Below, in pieces: positions 54,457-64,000 of a DNA stretch of 64,000 nt (position 1 is its first letter; each line of letters begins with the position of its first letter). Under the pieces are notes generated by a model. It was given only the letters and a program-made list of their open reading frames with translations, ran no database searches and was not told the DNA's origin. A program made the translations under genes and the position numbers. This DNA is from Aquimarina atlantica (GTDB lineage Bacteria; Bacteroidota; Bacteroidia; Flavobacteriales; Flavobacteriaceae): assembly GCF_000626715.1 (NCBI RefSeq), contig NZ_AQRA01000013.1, forward strand, positions 46,824 to 110,823, read 5' to 3'.

Positions 54457-54981
54457 TTAAAGGTACAAATCAATAAGTCCTTCGGGAGTATGAACTGTAA
54501 TCGTTTTTGACTTTCTATCAATTTCATCAATAAATTCATCATTCATAGGAATAAGAATCTCGACACCATTACGATCAACCTCGAATAAAGCTTGAGCTGT
54601 TGTATCATTAATAGCTTTAATGATTCCTACTTCTCCAAAACCAGTATCAACAATAGTAAAACCAATTATTTCGTGATAATAAAACTGATTTCCTTCGAGT
54701 TTTGGCAATAATGTAAGCGGTAAGTACAGTTCTGCTTTCATGAGATCGTCTGCATCTTCTTCAGAATCTACATCCTCAAATTTTATACGTAGTAAATCAC
54801 TTTTATGTAGTGAGCATCTTTCAATAAAAAATGGAACCAGATTATTGTTATAATTAACAAATACTGATTCCATTTTCGTATAACTTTCGGGCTCATCGGT
54901 ATCTAATTTAACCAATACCTCGCCCTTAAAACTAAATTTACTTACGATTTTACCTAGATAGAAGCATTCTTCTTTCTTCAT
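54457..54981 (-). CDS. rimM: 16S rRNA processing protein RimM
   Basis: A 174-residue protein. The N-terminal domain has FYLGKIVSKFSFKGEVLVKLDTD; the C-terminal PRC-barrel has YYHEIIGFTIVDTGFGEVGIIKAI and VEILIPMNDEFIDEID. It assists maturation of the 30S head together with S19. I use the ATG at 54981; the in-frame TTG at 54987 is less likely. It lies 14 bases after rpsP, the usual order. Confidence 0.93.
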   Translation of the reverse strand: MKKEECFYLGKIVSKFSFKGEVLVKLDTDEPESYTKMESVFVNYNNNLVPFFIERCSLHKSDLLRIKFEDVDSEEDADDLMKAELYLPLTLLPKLEGNQFYYHEIIGFTIVDTGFGEVGIIKAINDTTAQALFEVDRNGVEILIPMNDEFIDEIDRKSKTITVHTPEGLIDLYL

Positions 54982-54995
54982 CGTCAATAATGCAA

Positions 54996-55538
54996 CTATT
55001 CTTCTTCGTTGCTAGCCTTTTCTGTTACTTCTGCTTCTGCAGTTTCTTCTGTAGCAGCTTCTTCCGCTTCAGCAGTAGCTTCTGCTTCTTCAGCTTTTGC
55101 CGCAGCTTCACGCTTAGCGTTTACTTCTTTCTCTGCTTCCAAAGCTTTAGCTTTTGCCGCCGCTTCAGCCTTTGCTAATGCTTCTTTCTTCGCATCAACA
55201 GATCCTTCTTTTTCAGATAACCAAGCCTGGTATTTTTCCTCAGCTTGCTCTTCTGTTAAAGCACCTTTCTTTACTCCACCAGCAAGGTGATTTTTCAGTA
55301 AAGCTCCTTTATAAGATAAGATAGCTTTTGCAGTATCGGTAGGTTGTGCACCATTCTGTAACCACTTTACAGCTCCATCAACATCTAAGTCAATACTTGC
55401 AGGGTTTACATTAGGATTATAAGTTCCTAATTTTTCAAGAAATCTACCATCTCTTTTTGATCTAGCATCTGCTGCTACGATCCAGTAAAAAGGCTTCCCT
55501 TTTTTACCATGTCTCTGTAATCTAATTTTAACAGGCAT
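54996..55538 (-). CDS. rpsP: 30S ribosomal protein S16 with long acidic C-terminal extension
   Basis: A 180-residue S16. Residues 1-90 form the conserved core (VKIRLQRHGKKGKPFYWIVAADARSKRDGRFLEKLGTYNP). The C-terminal half is a low-complexity tail rich in Ala, Glu and Lys, probably helical, absent from the about 82-residue E. coli protein but usual in Bacteroidota. First gene of the rpsP-rimM-trmN6 group. Confidence 0.95.
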   Translation of the reverse strand: MPVKIRLQRHGKKGKPFYWIVAADARSKRDGRFLEKLGTYNPNVNPASIDLDVDGAVKWLQNGAQPTDTAKAILSYKGALLKNHLAGGVKKGALTEEQAEEKYQAWLSEKEGSVDAKKEALAKAEAAAKAKALEAEKEVNAKREAAAKAEEAEATAEAEEAATEETAEAEVTEKASNEEE

Positions 55539-55881
55539 ATAAATTAATTTTTGGGTACTCGACCCTGTTCATAATTAAGGGCGCAAAGGTAGCTATTTTA
55601 AATCAATTAGAATCAACAAATAAAAGTTTATTCTCTGTAAAATAATCATTTATATAAATAATGTATAAAAAGCAAGTTCATAAACTCTGTTTTTATAACC
55701 AAAAACACTTCAAAATCCCGGGTTTTACAAGTAACAAATTATCTTTTTGTGTATTTCATCGATAAAATATGCTTTTTTTCGATAAAAAAGTTGTTTTCCT
55801 CATATTTTCATTATATGTTTGTAGGTGTAAACATATTTTTACGGTTTTTCCGTAAGAAAATCATATTAAAGCCCCAAGCCT
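55539..55881. other. 343-base divergent intergenic region (rpsP / lipoprotein)
   Basis: It contains the rpsP promoter at 55584-55615 on the minus strand. On the plus side no clear promoter was seen for the lipoprotein gene; ACGGTTTTTCCGTAAG-like bases around 55840-55857 form a short inverted repeat (ACGG / CCGT). Confidence 0.5.
55584..55615 (-). promoter_or_regulatory. promoter of rpsP
   Basis: TACCTTTG (55591-55584, minus strand) fits TAnnTTTG exactly and is followed by GC. A TTG-containing -33 region lies about 22 bases upstream (TTTGTTG at 55620-55614). It is 45 bases upstream of the rpsP ATG. Confidence 0.65.
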
Positions 55882-56721
55882 ATGATTAAAAAAATTACCC
55901 CTCTAATGGCAGTAATCTGCCTTTTTTTAACTTCATGCTCTACAGATATCGAAATAAACACACCAGCTTTACAAGCAAAAATTGATGGTGAGTTATTTAG
56001 ATCATCTATTAAAAAAGCTGTTATTTATGATGACGGGACACTAGTAATATCAGGTAGCTCGGGAGATAAATCTATAAGCTTTACAACTACATCTACTAAT
56101 GTTGGAACATATAAGACAGCTCTTCAAACTATAAGTAAGGTTAGTTTTCAAAAAAATCAAACAAAATTTATTTCTAAAGATGGAGAAACCGAAGGTGAAG
56201 TATCCATAACAGAAATATATAATAATGAAATTTCTGGTAATTTTCATTTTAAAGATCTTAAAGATGACAATGGTAATCCAGTAAATTTTAATAATGGATG
56301 GTTTTACAGGTTACCATTAGAGAATGGTACAATTGAGGAAGAAGTACCTCAGGAAATTAACCCTTGTTTACTTAATGCATCTTTAACTGCTTTGGTAAAT
56401 AACACAGAAATGATTACTGATAATCATACCGCTAAATTATTTGGCGTAGATGATGCTTCTATCCTTATTACTGCAACCAATGAAACCGAAGAAGTTAATA
56501 TTGTATTTATGGCCAATGTAGCACCAGGCACATACCCACTAACTGGATCTGGAAACTATAGTGCTTCTTACGAAGTAAATAATGATAAGTCCTCTGCATT
56601 GTCAGGAACTCTTATTATTACAAATCACGATATCGAAACCAAATGTATTAGTGGAAGTTTTGAATTTGAAACCAGAAGTGGCTCTCAAATATCACAAGGC
56701 TCCTTTGATTTTGGTTATTAA
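55882..56721 (+). CDS. DUF6252-like lipoprotein
   Basis: A 279-residue lipoprotein (MIKKITPLMAVICLFLTSCS, lipobox Cys at 19). Two similar beta-rich halves (LQAKIDGELFRSSIKKAVIYDDGTLVISGSS and ASLTALVNNTEMITDNHTAKLFGVDDASILITA), each with a strand pair such as GTYKTA / GTYPLTG and a GxFxF end, suggest an internal duplication. Function unknown. A terminator follows. Confidence 0.8.
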   Translation: MIKKITPLMAVICLFLTSCSTDIEINTPALQAKIDGELFRSSIKKAVIYDDGTLVISGSSGDKSISFTTTSTNVGTYKTALQTISKVSFQKNQTKFISKDGETEGEVSITEIYNNEISGNFHFKDLKDDNGNPVNFNNGWFYRLPLENGTIEEEVPQEINPCLLNASLTALVNNTEMITDNHTAKLFGVDDASILITATNETEEVNIVFMANVAPGTYPLTGSGNYSASYEVNNDKSSALSGTLIITNHDIETKCISGSFEFETRSGSQISQGSFDFGY

Positions 56722-56764
56722 TATTTATTACCCCTAAATAATTACCCTACTCGACTTTGCTCAT

Positions 56765-56798
56765 AAAAAGCGATCATTTATAAAATGATCGCTTTTTT
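56765..56798 (+). terminator. Rho-independent terminator after the lipoprotein gene
   Basis: A perfect 15-bp stem (AAAAAGCGATCATTT with AAATGATCGCTTTTT), 3-base loop and T-run. Confidence 0.93.
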
Positions 56799-56937
56799 CA
56801 TACCCTTACCTTCTTATATCGATAATACTTATAACTATAGTTAATAATTCTGAATAACTTTTCGAAAATCGAAGTATCATTTTGGTTATTTTTGAAAGTC
56901 CTTTGTAAGGGATAATTTTCTTGAAACACCTCTTTTT

Positions 56938-59900
56938 ATGTACTTAGTTTTTGATACTGAAACCACCGGGTTACCCAAACGATGGGATGCCCCTATTAGC
57001 GATACCGATAACTGGCCGAGATGTATACAAATCGCATGGCAGTTACACGACGCTATGGGGAACTGTATCGAACATCAAGACTACCTGGTACAACCAGATG
57101 GGTTTAATATCCCATATGATGCAGAAAAAATCCATGGTATTTCGACTGAGTTAGCAACACAAGACGGGATTACACTACAAGAAGTATTAGAAAAATTTAA
57201 TATTGCTCTATCCAAAACCAAATTTGTTGTCGGACAAAATGTTGGATTTGATGTAAATATTATGGGTGCAGAATTCTATCGTCTTGGCCTAGAAAACAAT
57301 TTACAGGAACTTCCTGTTTTAGACACCTGTACCGAAGTCACCGCAGAACTATGTCAAATCCCAGGAGGTCGTGGAGGTAAATTTAAACTCCCTACACTTA
57401 CAGAACTTCATCAACACCTATTTGGTACTGCTTTTGGCGAAGCACATAATGCTACCGCCGATGTAGAAGCTACTACCCGATGTTTTCTCGAATTGATCCG
57501 TAAACAAGTTTTTACCATTGAAGAACTTGATGTAGCGCCAGATTATTTTCAAAATTTTGCAGAGGCGAATCCTCAAACGATTCAGGTAATAGGTTTAAAA
57601 CACATCAATCTCAAAAAGGCTTCTCAAAAAATCCAGGAAGCACTTACAAAACAAGGAGATTCTGATTTATCCCAACAAGAGATCGATGATAATATTGCAG
57701 CTCTGGATAAAGTTAACTTTGTTCATCTGCATAATCATACTCAGTTCTCGGTATTACAATCAACAACCAGTATTCCTGATTTAATAAAAGTAGCTGCACA
57801 ACATAAGATGAATGCTGTTGCCATGACAGACCATGCCAATATGATGGGAGCTTTTCATTTTGTTCAGGGAGTCTCTAATCACAATAAAACTGTAAAAGCA
57901 GCTAATGCTGACGCAATAGAAAATGGACAAGAGCCCGAAGGTATAGAAATGAAGCCGATCGTAGGATGTGAGTTCTTTGTTTGTGAAAATCACACCGATA
58001 AATCCAGAAAAGATAACGGATATCAAATAGTACTGTTAGCCAAAAATAAAAACGGGTATCATAATCTGGCTAAAATGTCTTCTACCGCTTTTGTTAATGG
58101 GTTTTATTATGTCCCCAGAATTGACAAAGAAGTTATCAAGCAATATAAAGAAGATATCATTGTTCTTACCGGAAACTTGTATGGAGAAGTTCCTAGCAAA
58201 GTACTTAATATCGGAGAAAAACAAGCTGAAGAAGCTTTACTATGGTGGCACCAGGAATTCGGAGATGATCTCTATATCGAGATTATGCGTCATAATCAAG
58301 AAGATGAAAATAGAGTAAATCAGGTATTGATTCAATTTGCCAAAAAACACAACATTAAACTCGTTGCCTCTAACAACACATATTACTGCGAAAAAGAAGA
58401 TGCTAATGCCCATGATATTCTTTTATGTGTAAAAGATGGAGAAAAACAAGCTACCCCTATTGGTCGTGGTAGAGGATATCGATATGGATTACCTAATCAG
58501 GAATATTATTTTAAATCTCAGGAAGAGATGAAAGGTCTTTTTAAAGACTTACCTGAAGCCATCATAAATATTCAGGAAATTGTAGATAAAATAGAACCTT
58601 TTGAGCTTGCCAGAGATGTATTGTTACCAGCTTTTGATATCCCAGAAGAATTTCAATCTGAAGAAGATTTAATCGATGGTGGCAAACGAGGAGAAAATGC
58701 ATATCTACGACATATCACCTATGAAGGCGCAAAAATTCGTTATAATGAAATTACCCCTGAAATAGATGAACGTCTGGATTTCGAATTAAAAGTAATTGAA
58801 AAAACCGGATATCCGGGATATTTCCTGATTGTAGAAGACTTTATTCGCGCCGCCCGGGATATGGGCGTCTCTGTAGGCCCCGGTCGTGGATCGGCAGCGG
58901 GATCAGCAGTAGCCTACTGCTTATGGATCACTAATCTCGACCCTATTAAATACGATTTACTTTTTGAGCGTTTCTTAAATCCAGATCGTGTAAGTATGCC
59001 CGATATTGATATTGATTTTGATGATGAAGGTCGAGGTCGTGTTATGGATTATGTAATTGAAAAATACGGTGCCAATCAGGTAGCGCAGATCATTACCTAT
59101 GGTACGATGGCAGCAAAATCTTCTATACGAGATACGGCACGAGTACTAGACCTTCCTCTTGGTGATGCAGATCGTATTGCAAAGCTTATCCCTAATATGT
59201 CGAAACTCGGAAAGATTTTTGGTGTAGATGAAGCTATATTAAAGAAAAAATTTAGAAGTGATGAATTAGAAAAGGTTAATGAGCTCCTTAATATTGCCGA
59301 AGGTAGTGATCTTGAAGCAGAAACACTTAACCAGGCCAGGGTATTAGAAGGTTCGGTGAGAAACACCGGGATTCATGCCTGCGGTGTTATTATTACACCA
59401 GACGACATTACCAAATTTGTCCCTGTAGCATTAGCTAAGGATTCTGACATGTACTGTACACAGTTTGATAACTCTGTGGTAGAAAATGCAGGACTACTAA
59501 AAATGGATTTCCTGGGGTTAAAAACATTAACCTTAATTAAGGATACTGTTAAGATTGTAAAAGCAAAGCATGGAGTAGAATTAGATCCCGAAAATTTCCC
59601 TCTTGATGACGAAGAAACCTATGCTCTTTTCCAAAGAGGAGAAACTGTTGGGGTGTTTCAATATGAATCTCCCGGGATGCAAAAATACATGAAGGAACTT
59701 AAACCTACAGTTTTTGCAGATCTCATTGCAATGAATGCCTTATATCGTCCTGGTCCATTAGAATACATCCCTAGTTTTATTAATAGAAAACACGGTACCG
59801 AGGAAATCATTTATGACCTTGAAGCTTGCGAAGAGTACTTAAAAGAAACTTACGGAATTACAGTATATCAAGAGCAGGTGATGTTGCTTTCGCAAAAGCT

Positions 59901-61323
59901 GGCAAATTTCACCAAAGGTGAAGCCGATGTACTTCGTAAAGCAATGGGTAAAAAACAAAAAGCCGTACTTGATAAGATGAAGCCCAAGTTTATAAAACAA
60001 GCTTCAGAAAAAGGTCATGCAGAAGATAAGTTAGAAAAAATATGGAAAGACTGGGAAGCTTTTGCTGCTTATGCATTTAATAAATCTCACTCTACCTGCT
60101 ATGCCTGGATTGCATACCAAACAGCATATCTTAAAGCGCATTATCCTGCAGAATATATGGCAGCCGTACTTTCTAACAACATGAATGACATTAAACAAGT
60201 CACTTTCTTTATGGAGGAATGTAAACGCATGAAGCTAGATGTACTTGGCCCCGATGTAAATGAATCCTACCGTAAATTTTCTGTAAACAAAGATGGAGCT
60301 GTTCGTTTTGGAATGGGAGCTATTAAAGGAGTAGGAACTGGTGCTGTAGCCACCATAGTAGAAAACCGAAAAGAAGACGGGCCATACAGATCTATTTTTG
60401 ACCTTGCGAAACGTATCGATCTTAGAGCCGCTAACAAAAAGGCATTTGAAAGTTTAGCTTTAGCAGGAGGTTTTGATTCCTTTTCTGAAACTCATAGAGG
60501 ACAGTATTTTCATGAAGAAGGAGATGGAGTCACTTTCTTAGAAAAAGCAGTACGATATGGGTCCAAATTTCAGGAAAGTGAAAATTCTTCGCAAGTTAGT
60601 TTATTTGGAGAGTCGAGCGATGTACAAATCCCAGAGCCAGTTGTACCACCTTGCGAAGAATGGGGAACAATGGAAAAATTAGCACGCGAAAAAGAAGTAG
60701 TAGGCATATACCTTTCTGGCCATCCGTTAGACGACTTTAAATATGAAATGAAATATTTCTGTAATGGCACTTTGCTCAATTTTGCAGATCTCGAAAGCAA
60801 TATTAATCGCGAAATTTCTTTTGGAGGAGTAATTTCTAACGTAGAACATCGCACATCTAAAAACGGTAAAGGTTGGGCTACATTTGTGATCGAAGATTAT
60901 AATACAGCACACGAATTCAGAATTTTTGGTGAAGAATATTTAAAACATCGCCCTTTCCTGGTAAAAAGTACATTTGTATACGCAAAAGCTTTTATTAAAG
61001 AAGGCTGGGTAAACCGTGATACTGGTAAGAAAGGAGATCCCAGGATACAATTTAATAGTTTTCAACTGCTACACGATGTGATGGAAACCTATGCAAGAAA
61101 GCTTACAATACAGATGGATATTAATGAGCTTTCTGATTCTAGAATAGACAATCTAAAAGAACTACTAACAGAGCATTCTGGAAATCATACACTTAATTTT
61201 GTTATCTACGAAATGGCCGAACAATTAAAGCTGCACATGCCTAGTCGAAAACAAAAAGTAAATATTTCTCAAGAATTACTCATAGCTCTTGAGGACGAAT
61301 CTATATATTATAAGTTAAATTAA
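56938..61323 (+). CDS. dnaE: DNA polymerase III alpha subunit with N-terminal 3'-5' exonuclease
   Basis: A 1461-residue replicative polymerase. Residues 1-205 are a DEDDh exonuclease (FDTETTG at 5-11; VVGQNVGFDVNIMG; HNATADVEATTRC near 169-181), covering the proofreading role done by separate DnaQ in E. coli. A PHP domain starts near 258 (NFVHLHNHTQFSVLQST). The polymerase core has SVGPGRGSAAGSAVAY and the catalytic acids in MPDIDIDFDDEGRGRVMDY (near 686-704). An OB domain lies near 1290. This exonuclease-fused form is usual in Bacteroidota. Confidence 0.96.
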   Translation: MYLVFDTETTGLPKRWDAPISDTDNWPRCIQIAWQLHDAMGNCIEHQDYLVQPDGFNIPYDAEKIHGISTELATQDGITLQEVLEKFNIALSKTKFVVGQNVGFDVNIMGAEFYRLGLENNLQELPVLDTCTEVTAELCQIPGGRGGKFKLPTLTELHQHLFGTAFGEAHNATADVEATTRCFLELIRKQVFTIEELDVAPDYFQNFAEANPQTIQVIGLKHINLKKASQKIQEALTKQGDSDLSQQEIDDNIAALDKVNFVHLHNHTQFSVLQSTTSIPDLIKVAAQHKMNAVAMTDHANMMGAFHFVQGVSNHNKTVKAANADAIENGQEPEGIEMKPIVGCEFFVCENHTDKSRKDNGYQIVLLAKNKNGYHNLAKMSSTAFVNGFYYVPRIDKEVIKQYKEDIIVLTGNLYGEVPSKVLNIGEKQAEEALLWWHQEFGDDLYIEIMRHNQEDENRVNQVLIQFAKKHNIKLVASNNTYYCEKEDANAHDILLCVKDGEKQATPIGRGRGYRYGLPNQEYYFKSQEEMKGLFKDLPEAIINIQEIVDKIEPFELARDVLLPAFDIPEEFQSEEDLIDGGKRGENAYLRHITYEGAKIRYNEITPEIDERLDFELKVIEKTGYPGYFLIVEDFIRAARDMGVSVGPGRGSAAGSAVAYCLWITNLDPIKYDLLFERFLNPDRVSMPDIDIDFDDEGRGRVMDYVIEKYGANQVAQIITYGTMAAKSSIRDTARVLDLPLGDADRIAKLIPNMSKLGKIFGVDEAILKKKFRSDELEKVNELLNIAEGSDLEAETLNQARVLEGSVRNTGIHACGVIITPDDITKFVPVALAKDSDMYCTQFDNSVVENAGLLKMDFLGLKTLTLIKDTVKIVKAKHGVELDPENFPLDDEETYALFQRGETVGVFQYESPGMQKYMKELKPTVFADLIAMNALYRPGPLEYIPSFINRKHGTEEIIYDLEACEEYLKETYGITVYQEQVMLLSQKLANFTKGEADVLRKAMGKKQKAVLDKMKPKFIKQASEKGHAEDKLEKIWKDWEAFAAYAFNKSHSTCYAWIAYQTAYLKAHYPAEYMAAVLSNNMNDIKQVTFFMEECKRMKLDVLGPDVNESYRKFSVNKDGAVRFGMGAIKGVGTGAVATIVENRKEDGPYRSIFDLAKRIDLRAANKKAFESLALAGGFDSFSETHRGQYFHEEGDGVTFLEKAVRYGSKFQESENSSQVSLFGESSDVQIPEPVVPPCEEWGTMEKLAREKEVVGIYLSGHPLDDFKYEMKYFCNGTLLNFADLESNINREISFGGVISNVEHRTSKNGKGWATFVIEDYNTAHEFRIFGEEYLKHRPFLVKSTFVYAKAFIKEGWVNRDTGKKGDPRIQFNSFQLLHDVMETYARKLTIQMDINELSDSRIDNLKELLTEHSGNHTLNFVIYEMAEQLKLHMPSRKQKVNISQELLIALEDESIYYKLN

Positions 61324-61587
61324 ACTATTTATATACAGAAGTAGCTCGTGATTAATAAAAAAACAGGTGCAAAAAAACTGTTAAGTCAAACATAATTTTC
61401 TTATTTCAACAAAATCATTAGAAACTTTCTGCTTTTCTTGTCATAAGTCAAGAACTTTGATTTGGGGACCTACTACATTTGTTGTGAGTATATTTAGTAA
61501 TAAAAACATATACTTAAACAACACCAAACACAATTGCTCATAACACTATATCATACATAGCAATTTTGTTAGGCATAAAACTCTGTT

Positions 61588-62274
61588 ATGCTAGAAAATT
61601 TAGCTCCTTATATTTCAATTATTTTTATGATCACCACGTGTCTTACTGTTTTTTTATTTTATAAAGCATCACATAGTTCAAAAATAGTTTTGTCTCTTAT
61701 TATAATATGGGCAAGTATACAAGCGATATTAGGATATTCATCTTTTTATTTAGACACTTCACTACCTCCTCGCTTTAGCTTAGCTATTATTCCACCAGTA
61801 TTATTTATCATTTCCTTGTTTTTTACACAAAAAGGAAAAGCATTTATTAGTAAGCTTAATATTAAAATACTCACATTACTTCATAGTATAAGAATACCGA
61901 TAGAGTTCGTATTATACTGGTTATTTTTACACCAATCCATACCAGAGCTCATGACTTTTTCGGGTAGAAATTTTGATATTTTTGCAGGAATAACAGCTCC
62001 ATTTGTATACTATTTTGGATATATACATAAAATTGCCTCTCCTAAATTTCTATTAGGATGGAATTTGGTGTGCTTATTCTTATTATTATTTATAGTGGTA
62101 AATGCTATACTCTCCTTTCCTTTCCAGTTTCAGCAGTTTGGTTTTGATCAGCCCAATGTTGCTTTGTTGTATTTTCCATTCGTTTGGTTAGCATCAGTAG
62201 TAGTTCCTATTGTATTACTTTCTCATCTGGTTTCAATACAATATCTATCTAAACAACTTAAAATTCTAAAATAA
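61588..62274 (+). CDS. hypothetical membrane protein
   Basis: A 228-residue protein with six or seven hydrophobic helices and short loops (SSFYLDTSLPPRFSLAIIPP; LLHSIRIPIEFVLYWLFLHQ; MTFSGRNFDIFAGITAPFVYY). It belongs to a Bacteroidota membrane family without known role; I cannot name it. It lies alone between dnaE and trxA. Confidence 0.78.
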   Translation: MLENLAPYISIIFMITTCLTVFLFYKASHSSKIVLSLIIIWASIQAILGYSSFYLDTSLPPRFSLAIIPPVLFIISLFFTQKGKAFISKLNIKILTLLHSIRIPIEFVLYWLFLHQSIPELMTFSGRNFDIFAGITAPFVYYFGYIHKIASPKFLLGWNLVCLFLLLFIVVNAILSFPFQFQQFGFDQPNVALLYFPFVWLASVVVPIVLLSHLVSIQYLSKQLKILK

Positions 62275-62462
62275 TTAAACTTATTCCAATCATTTTTGAG
62301 ACGTAATTTGTTATAAAGTAATACTTTCATATTATATTTGGTATCAGAAAATCAAATAACCCAATAGTCAAAACAAATATTACTGATGTAAGCTTTGGTA
62401 GAATTATTGACTAATTTTGTGAATATTAAAATAAATAAGAATTTTTAAACAATAAAATAACT

Positions 62463-62780
62463 ATGGCACTAGAAATAACAGATGCTACTTTTGATGAGGT
62501 AGTACTTAAAAGTGACAAACCTGTATTGGTTGATTTTTGGGCAGCTTGGTGTGGTCCATGTAGAATGGTAGGCCCTATCATCGAACAAATTAGCGAAGAA
62601 TATGATGGAAAAGCCGTTGTTGGTAAAGTAGATGTTGATGCGAATCAAGAATTTGCCGCAAAATACGGTGTAAGAAATATTCCTACAGTATTGGTTTTTC
62701 AAAACGGAGAAGTAGTAGGACGTCAGGTAGGAGTTTCTCCTAAGAATGTATATGCAGAAGCATTAGATTCTCTTTTGTAG
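62463..62780 (+). CDS. trxA: thioredoxin
   Basis: A 105-residue thioredoxin with the active site FWAAWCGPCRMVGP (Cys 30 and 33), the cis-Pro loop NIPTVLVF and EVVGRQVG. It reduces protein disulfides in the cytoplasm. A possible -7 box TAATTTTG is at 62412-62419, and a terminator follows. Confidence 0.95.
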   Translation: MALEITDATFDEVVLKSDKPVLVDFWAAWCGPCRMVGPIIEQISEEYDGKAVVGKVDVDANQEFAAKYGVRNIPTVLVFQNGEVVGRQVGVSPKNVYAEALDSLL

Positions 62781-62800
62781 AAGAATATTATTAAAAAATT

Positions 62801-62833
62801 AAAAAGGTTTGACTATATGTCAAACCTTTTTTT
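62801..62833 (+). terminator. Rho-independent terminator after trxA
   Basis: A perfect 13-bp stem (AAAAAGGTTTGAC with GTCAAACCTTTTT), 5-base loop and T-run, 20 bases after the stop. Confidence 0.93.
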
Positions 62834-62919
62834 ATGAATACTAATTTTGTAATACGTATATTGTTATCATTAACATATTAAGGATATAGATCTTCGTTTT
62901 TTATAAAAGAATATTACCT

Positions 62920-63849
62920 ATGGACATTCAAAAAGAGATTAATAAAACCGGAGGGTTCACTAACCTTGAGTTACTTGCCAAACAGGTTGTAGAAGGTTTT
63001 ATCTCTGGAATGCATAAAAGTCCTTTTCATGGTTTTTCTGCAGAGTTTGCAGAACATAAAGTGTATAATAATGGGGAGAGCACCAAACACATAGACTGGA
63101 AACTTTTTGCCAAAACAGATAAATTATTTACCAAACGGTATGAAGAAGAAACAAATCTAAGGTGTCATATTATTATCGACAATTCTTCTTCTATGCACTA
63201 TCCTTATGTAAAGGAGCATCACTTGGATTCTTTAAACAAAATTAGTTTTTCGGTATTAGCTACAGCCTGTTTAATGAATATTCTTAAAAAACAACGTGAT
63301 GCTATTGGATTAAGTATTTATAGTGATAAATATGATTATTATGCTCCCGAAAAAGGTAGCGAGAGACATCATCAAATGTTACTTAACCAATTAAATCAAA
63401 CGATAACGAGTATATCCAAAAGTAAGAATACAGATACGTTTAAGTTTCTACACCTGATTGCCGAAAAAATACATCGTCGATCATTGATTTTTTTGTTCAC
63501 AGATATGCTACAAGCCACCTCTAATCCTGAAAAGCTATTTGAAGCTCTTAGACACCTTAAATACAACAAACACGAGGTTATTCTTTTTCATACATTTGAC
63601 AGTGAGAAAGAGTTAAATTTTGATTTCAGCAATCGACCTACTCGATTTGTAGATGTAGAAACAGGTGATCATATTAATGTATATGCCGATAACATAAAAG
63701 ACAATTATCAAAAAGCAGTGTCTTCTTATTTTTATGATCTAAAAATGAAATGTGCCCAATATGGTATAAAATATGTTGAAGCTGATACTACAAAAGATTT
63801 TGATAAAATACTGACAACTTATTTTGTTGAAAGACAGAAATTTACATGA
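62920..63849 (+). CDS. DUF58 domain protein (VWA-like)
   Basis: A 309-residue protein of the DUF58 family: GFISGMHKSPFHGFSAEFAEHKVYNNGE, HIDWKLFAKTDKLFTKRYEEETNL and the VWA-type metal site IIIDNSSSMHYPY (DxSxS near 87-91). DUF58 proteins usually work with a MoxR-type ATPase in envelope or respiratory complex maturation; the ATPase is not in the window. No signal peptide. Confidence 0.9.
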   Translation: MDIQKEINKTGGFTNLELLAKQVVEGFISGMHKSPFHGFSAEFAEHKVYNNGESTKHIDWKLFAKTDKLFTKRYEEETNLRCHIIIDNSSSMHYPYVKEHHLDSLNKISFSVLATACLMNILKKQRDAIGLSIYSDKYDYYAPEKGSERHHQMLLNQLNQTITSISKSKNTDTFKFLHLIAEKIHRRSLIFLFTDMLQATSNPEKLFEALRHLKYNKHEVILFHTFDSEKELNFDFSNRPTRFVDVETGDHINVYADNIKDNYQKAVSSYFYDLKMKCAQYGIKYVEADTTKDFDKILTTYFVERQKFT

Positions 63850-63886
63850 TACATCTATTTCAAAAACAAAAAAAACAAAAAAAACA

Positions 63887-63917
63887 TTTGCAGGTAATAA
63901 AATGAGGTGTATATTTG
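63887..63917 (+). promoter_or_regulatory. promoter of tRNA-Asp
   Basis: TTTG (63887-63890), a 19-base spacer and TATATTTG (63910-63917) followed by C form a complete Bacteroidota housekeeping promoter, 18 bases upstream of the mature tRNA. Confidence 0.85.
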
Positions 63918-63935
63918 CATCCGCAATAAGGCTTT

Positions 63936-64000
63936 GGTCTGGTAGTTCAGCTGGTTAGAATACCTGCCTGTCACGCAGGGGGTCGCGGGTTCGAGTCCCG
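63936..64000 (+). tRNA. tRNA-Asp (GTC), cut at its 3' end
   Basis: The first 65 bases of a tRNA: acceptor strand GGTCTGG, D-arm around GTTCAGCTGGTTAGAAT, anticodon stem CCTGC-CTGTCAC-GCAGG with anticodon GTC at 63970-63972, and the T-arm GCGGGTTCGAGTCCCG. The 3' acceptor strand lies beyond the window. Confidence 0.95.

Noticed and set aside
54990..55290. Phe/Cys-rich and Ala/Ser-rich plus-strand frames opposite rpsP
   Set aside because: They are antisense shadows of the low-complexity tail of S16.

Overview
The window looks like the chromosome of a marine member of the Flavobacteriaceae (Bacteroidota). This is inferred from low GC, TTTG-N19-TAnnTTTG promoters in place of sigma70-type boxes, a T9SS C-terminal sorting domain (LRR protein, 24745-26022), a long-tailed ribosomal protein S16, an exonuclease-fused DnaE and DUF547, YwqK and DUF6252-type proteins. 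Aquimarina or a close relative is plausible but not proven. No CRISPR array, rRNA, phage or autonomous insertion sequence was seen. One tRNA (Asp) is cut by the right edge.

Layout. 1-5.5 kb: a cut AraC-type regulator, a DUF983 membrane protein, a second AraC regulator, a PAP2 phosphatase, and a LacI-glpD pair. 5.8-17.7 kb: an arsenosugar biosynthesis locus (CMD peroxidase-like protein, radical SAM ArsS, rhodanese, TIGR04282 transferase, purine nucleoside phosphorylase, ArsM, a PiT phosphate transporter and, further on, a TIGR04283 glycosyltransferase). An aminotransferase, an unrecognised 501-aa protein and two DUF547 proteins lie between its parts. 17.7-20.4 kb: a small lipoprotein, two genes with near-identical TetR-type operators, and a cysteine-rich double-glycine-leader peptide. 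20.5-24.5 kb: a leftward operon of DUF547 protein, outer-membrane protein, GH113-like glycosidase and BamA/TamA-like protein. 24.7-30.6 kb: LRR/T9SS protein, FAD oxidoreductase with polyferredoxin, histidine kinase. 30.8-33.3 kb: an S41 protease flanked by a truncated and a complete YwqK-type gene. 33.3-37.7 kb: a tightly coupled glycosyltransferase operon. 37.9-45.1 kb: pseudouridine synthase, nitrilase, UbiA prenyltransferase, mevalonate kinase and diphosphomevalonate decarboxylase, interrupted by a decayed tandem duplication. 45.3-64 kb: TspO, TetR and housekeeping genes (HI0933-like flavoprotein, GDPD, ECF sigma, acyl-CoA dehydrogenase, trmN6-rimM-rpsP, dnaE, trxA, DUF58, tRNA-Asp).

How the genes may work together. 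ArsM would methylate arsenite. ArsS would add the 5'-deoxyadenosyl group of SAM to dimethylarsenic. The phosphorylase could remove adenine, and the two glycosyltransferase-fold enzymes could complete the sugar. PiT could carry phosphate or arsenate. The mevalonate genes supply isopentenyl diphosphate and, through UbiA, a prenylated product.

The most notable structural observations are: (i) a tandem segmental duplication at 39.4-42.4 kb whose junction holds decayed ends of the nitrilase and UbiA genes while its small secreted-protein gene survives twice; (ii) two 176-177 bp elements with 24-bp terminal inverted repeats at 16.8 and 45.1 kb; (iii) a TetR-type operator overlapping the -33 box of a promoter; (iv) an orphan GG-leader peptide; (v) a pseudouridine synthase with Glu at the catalytic Asp position.
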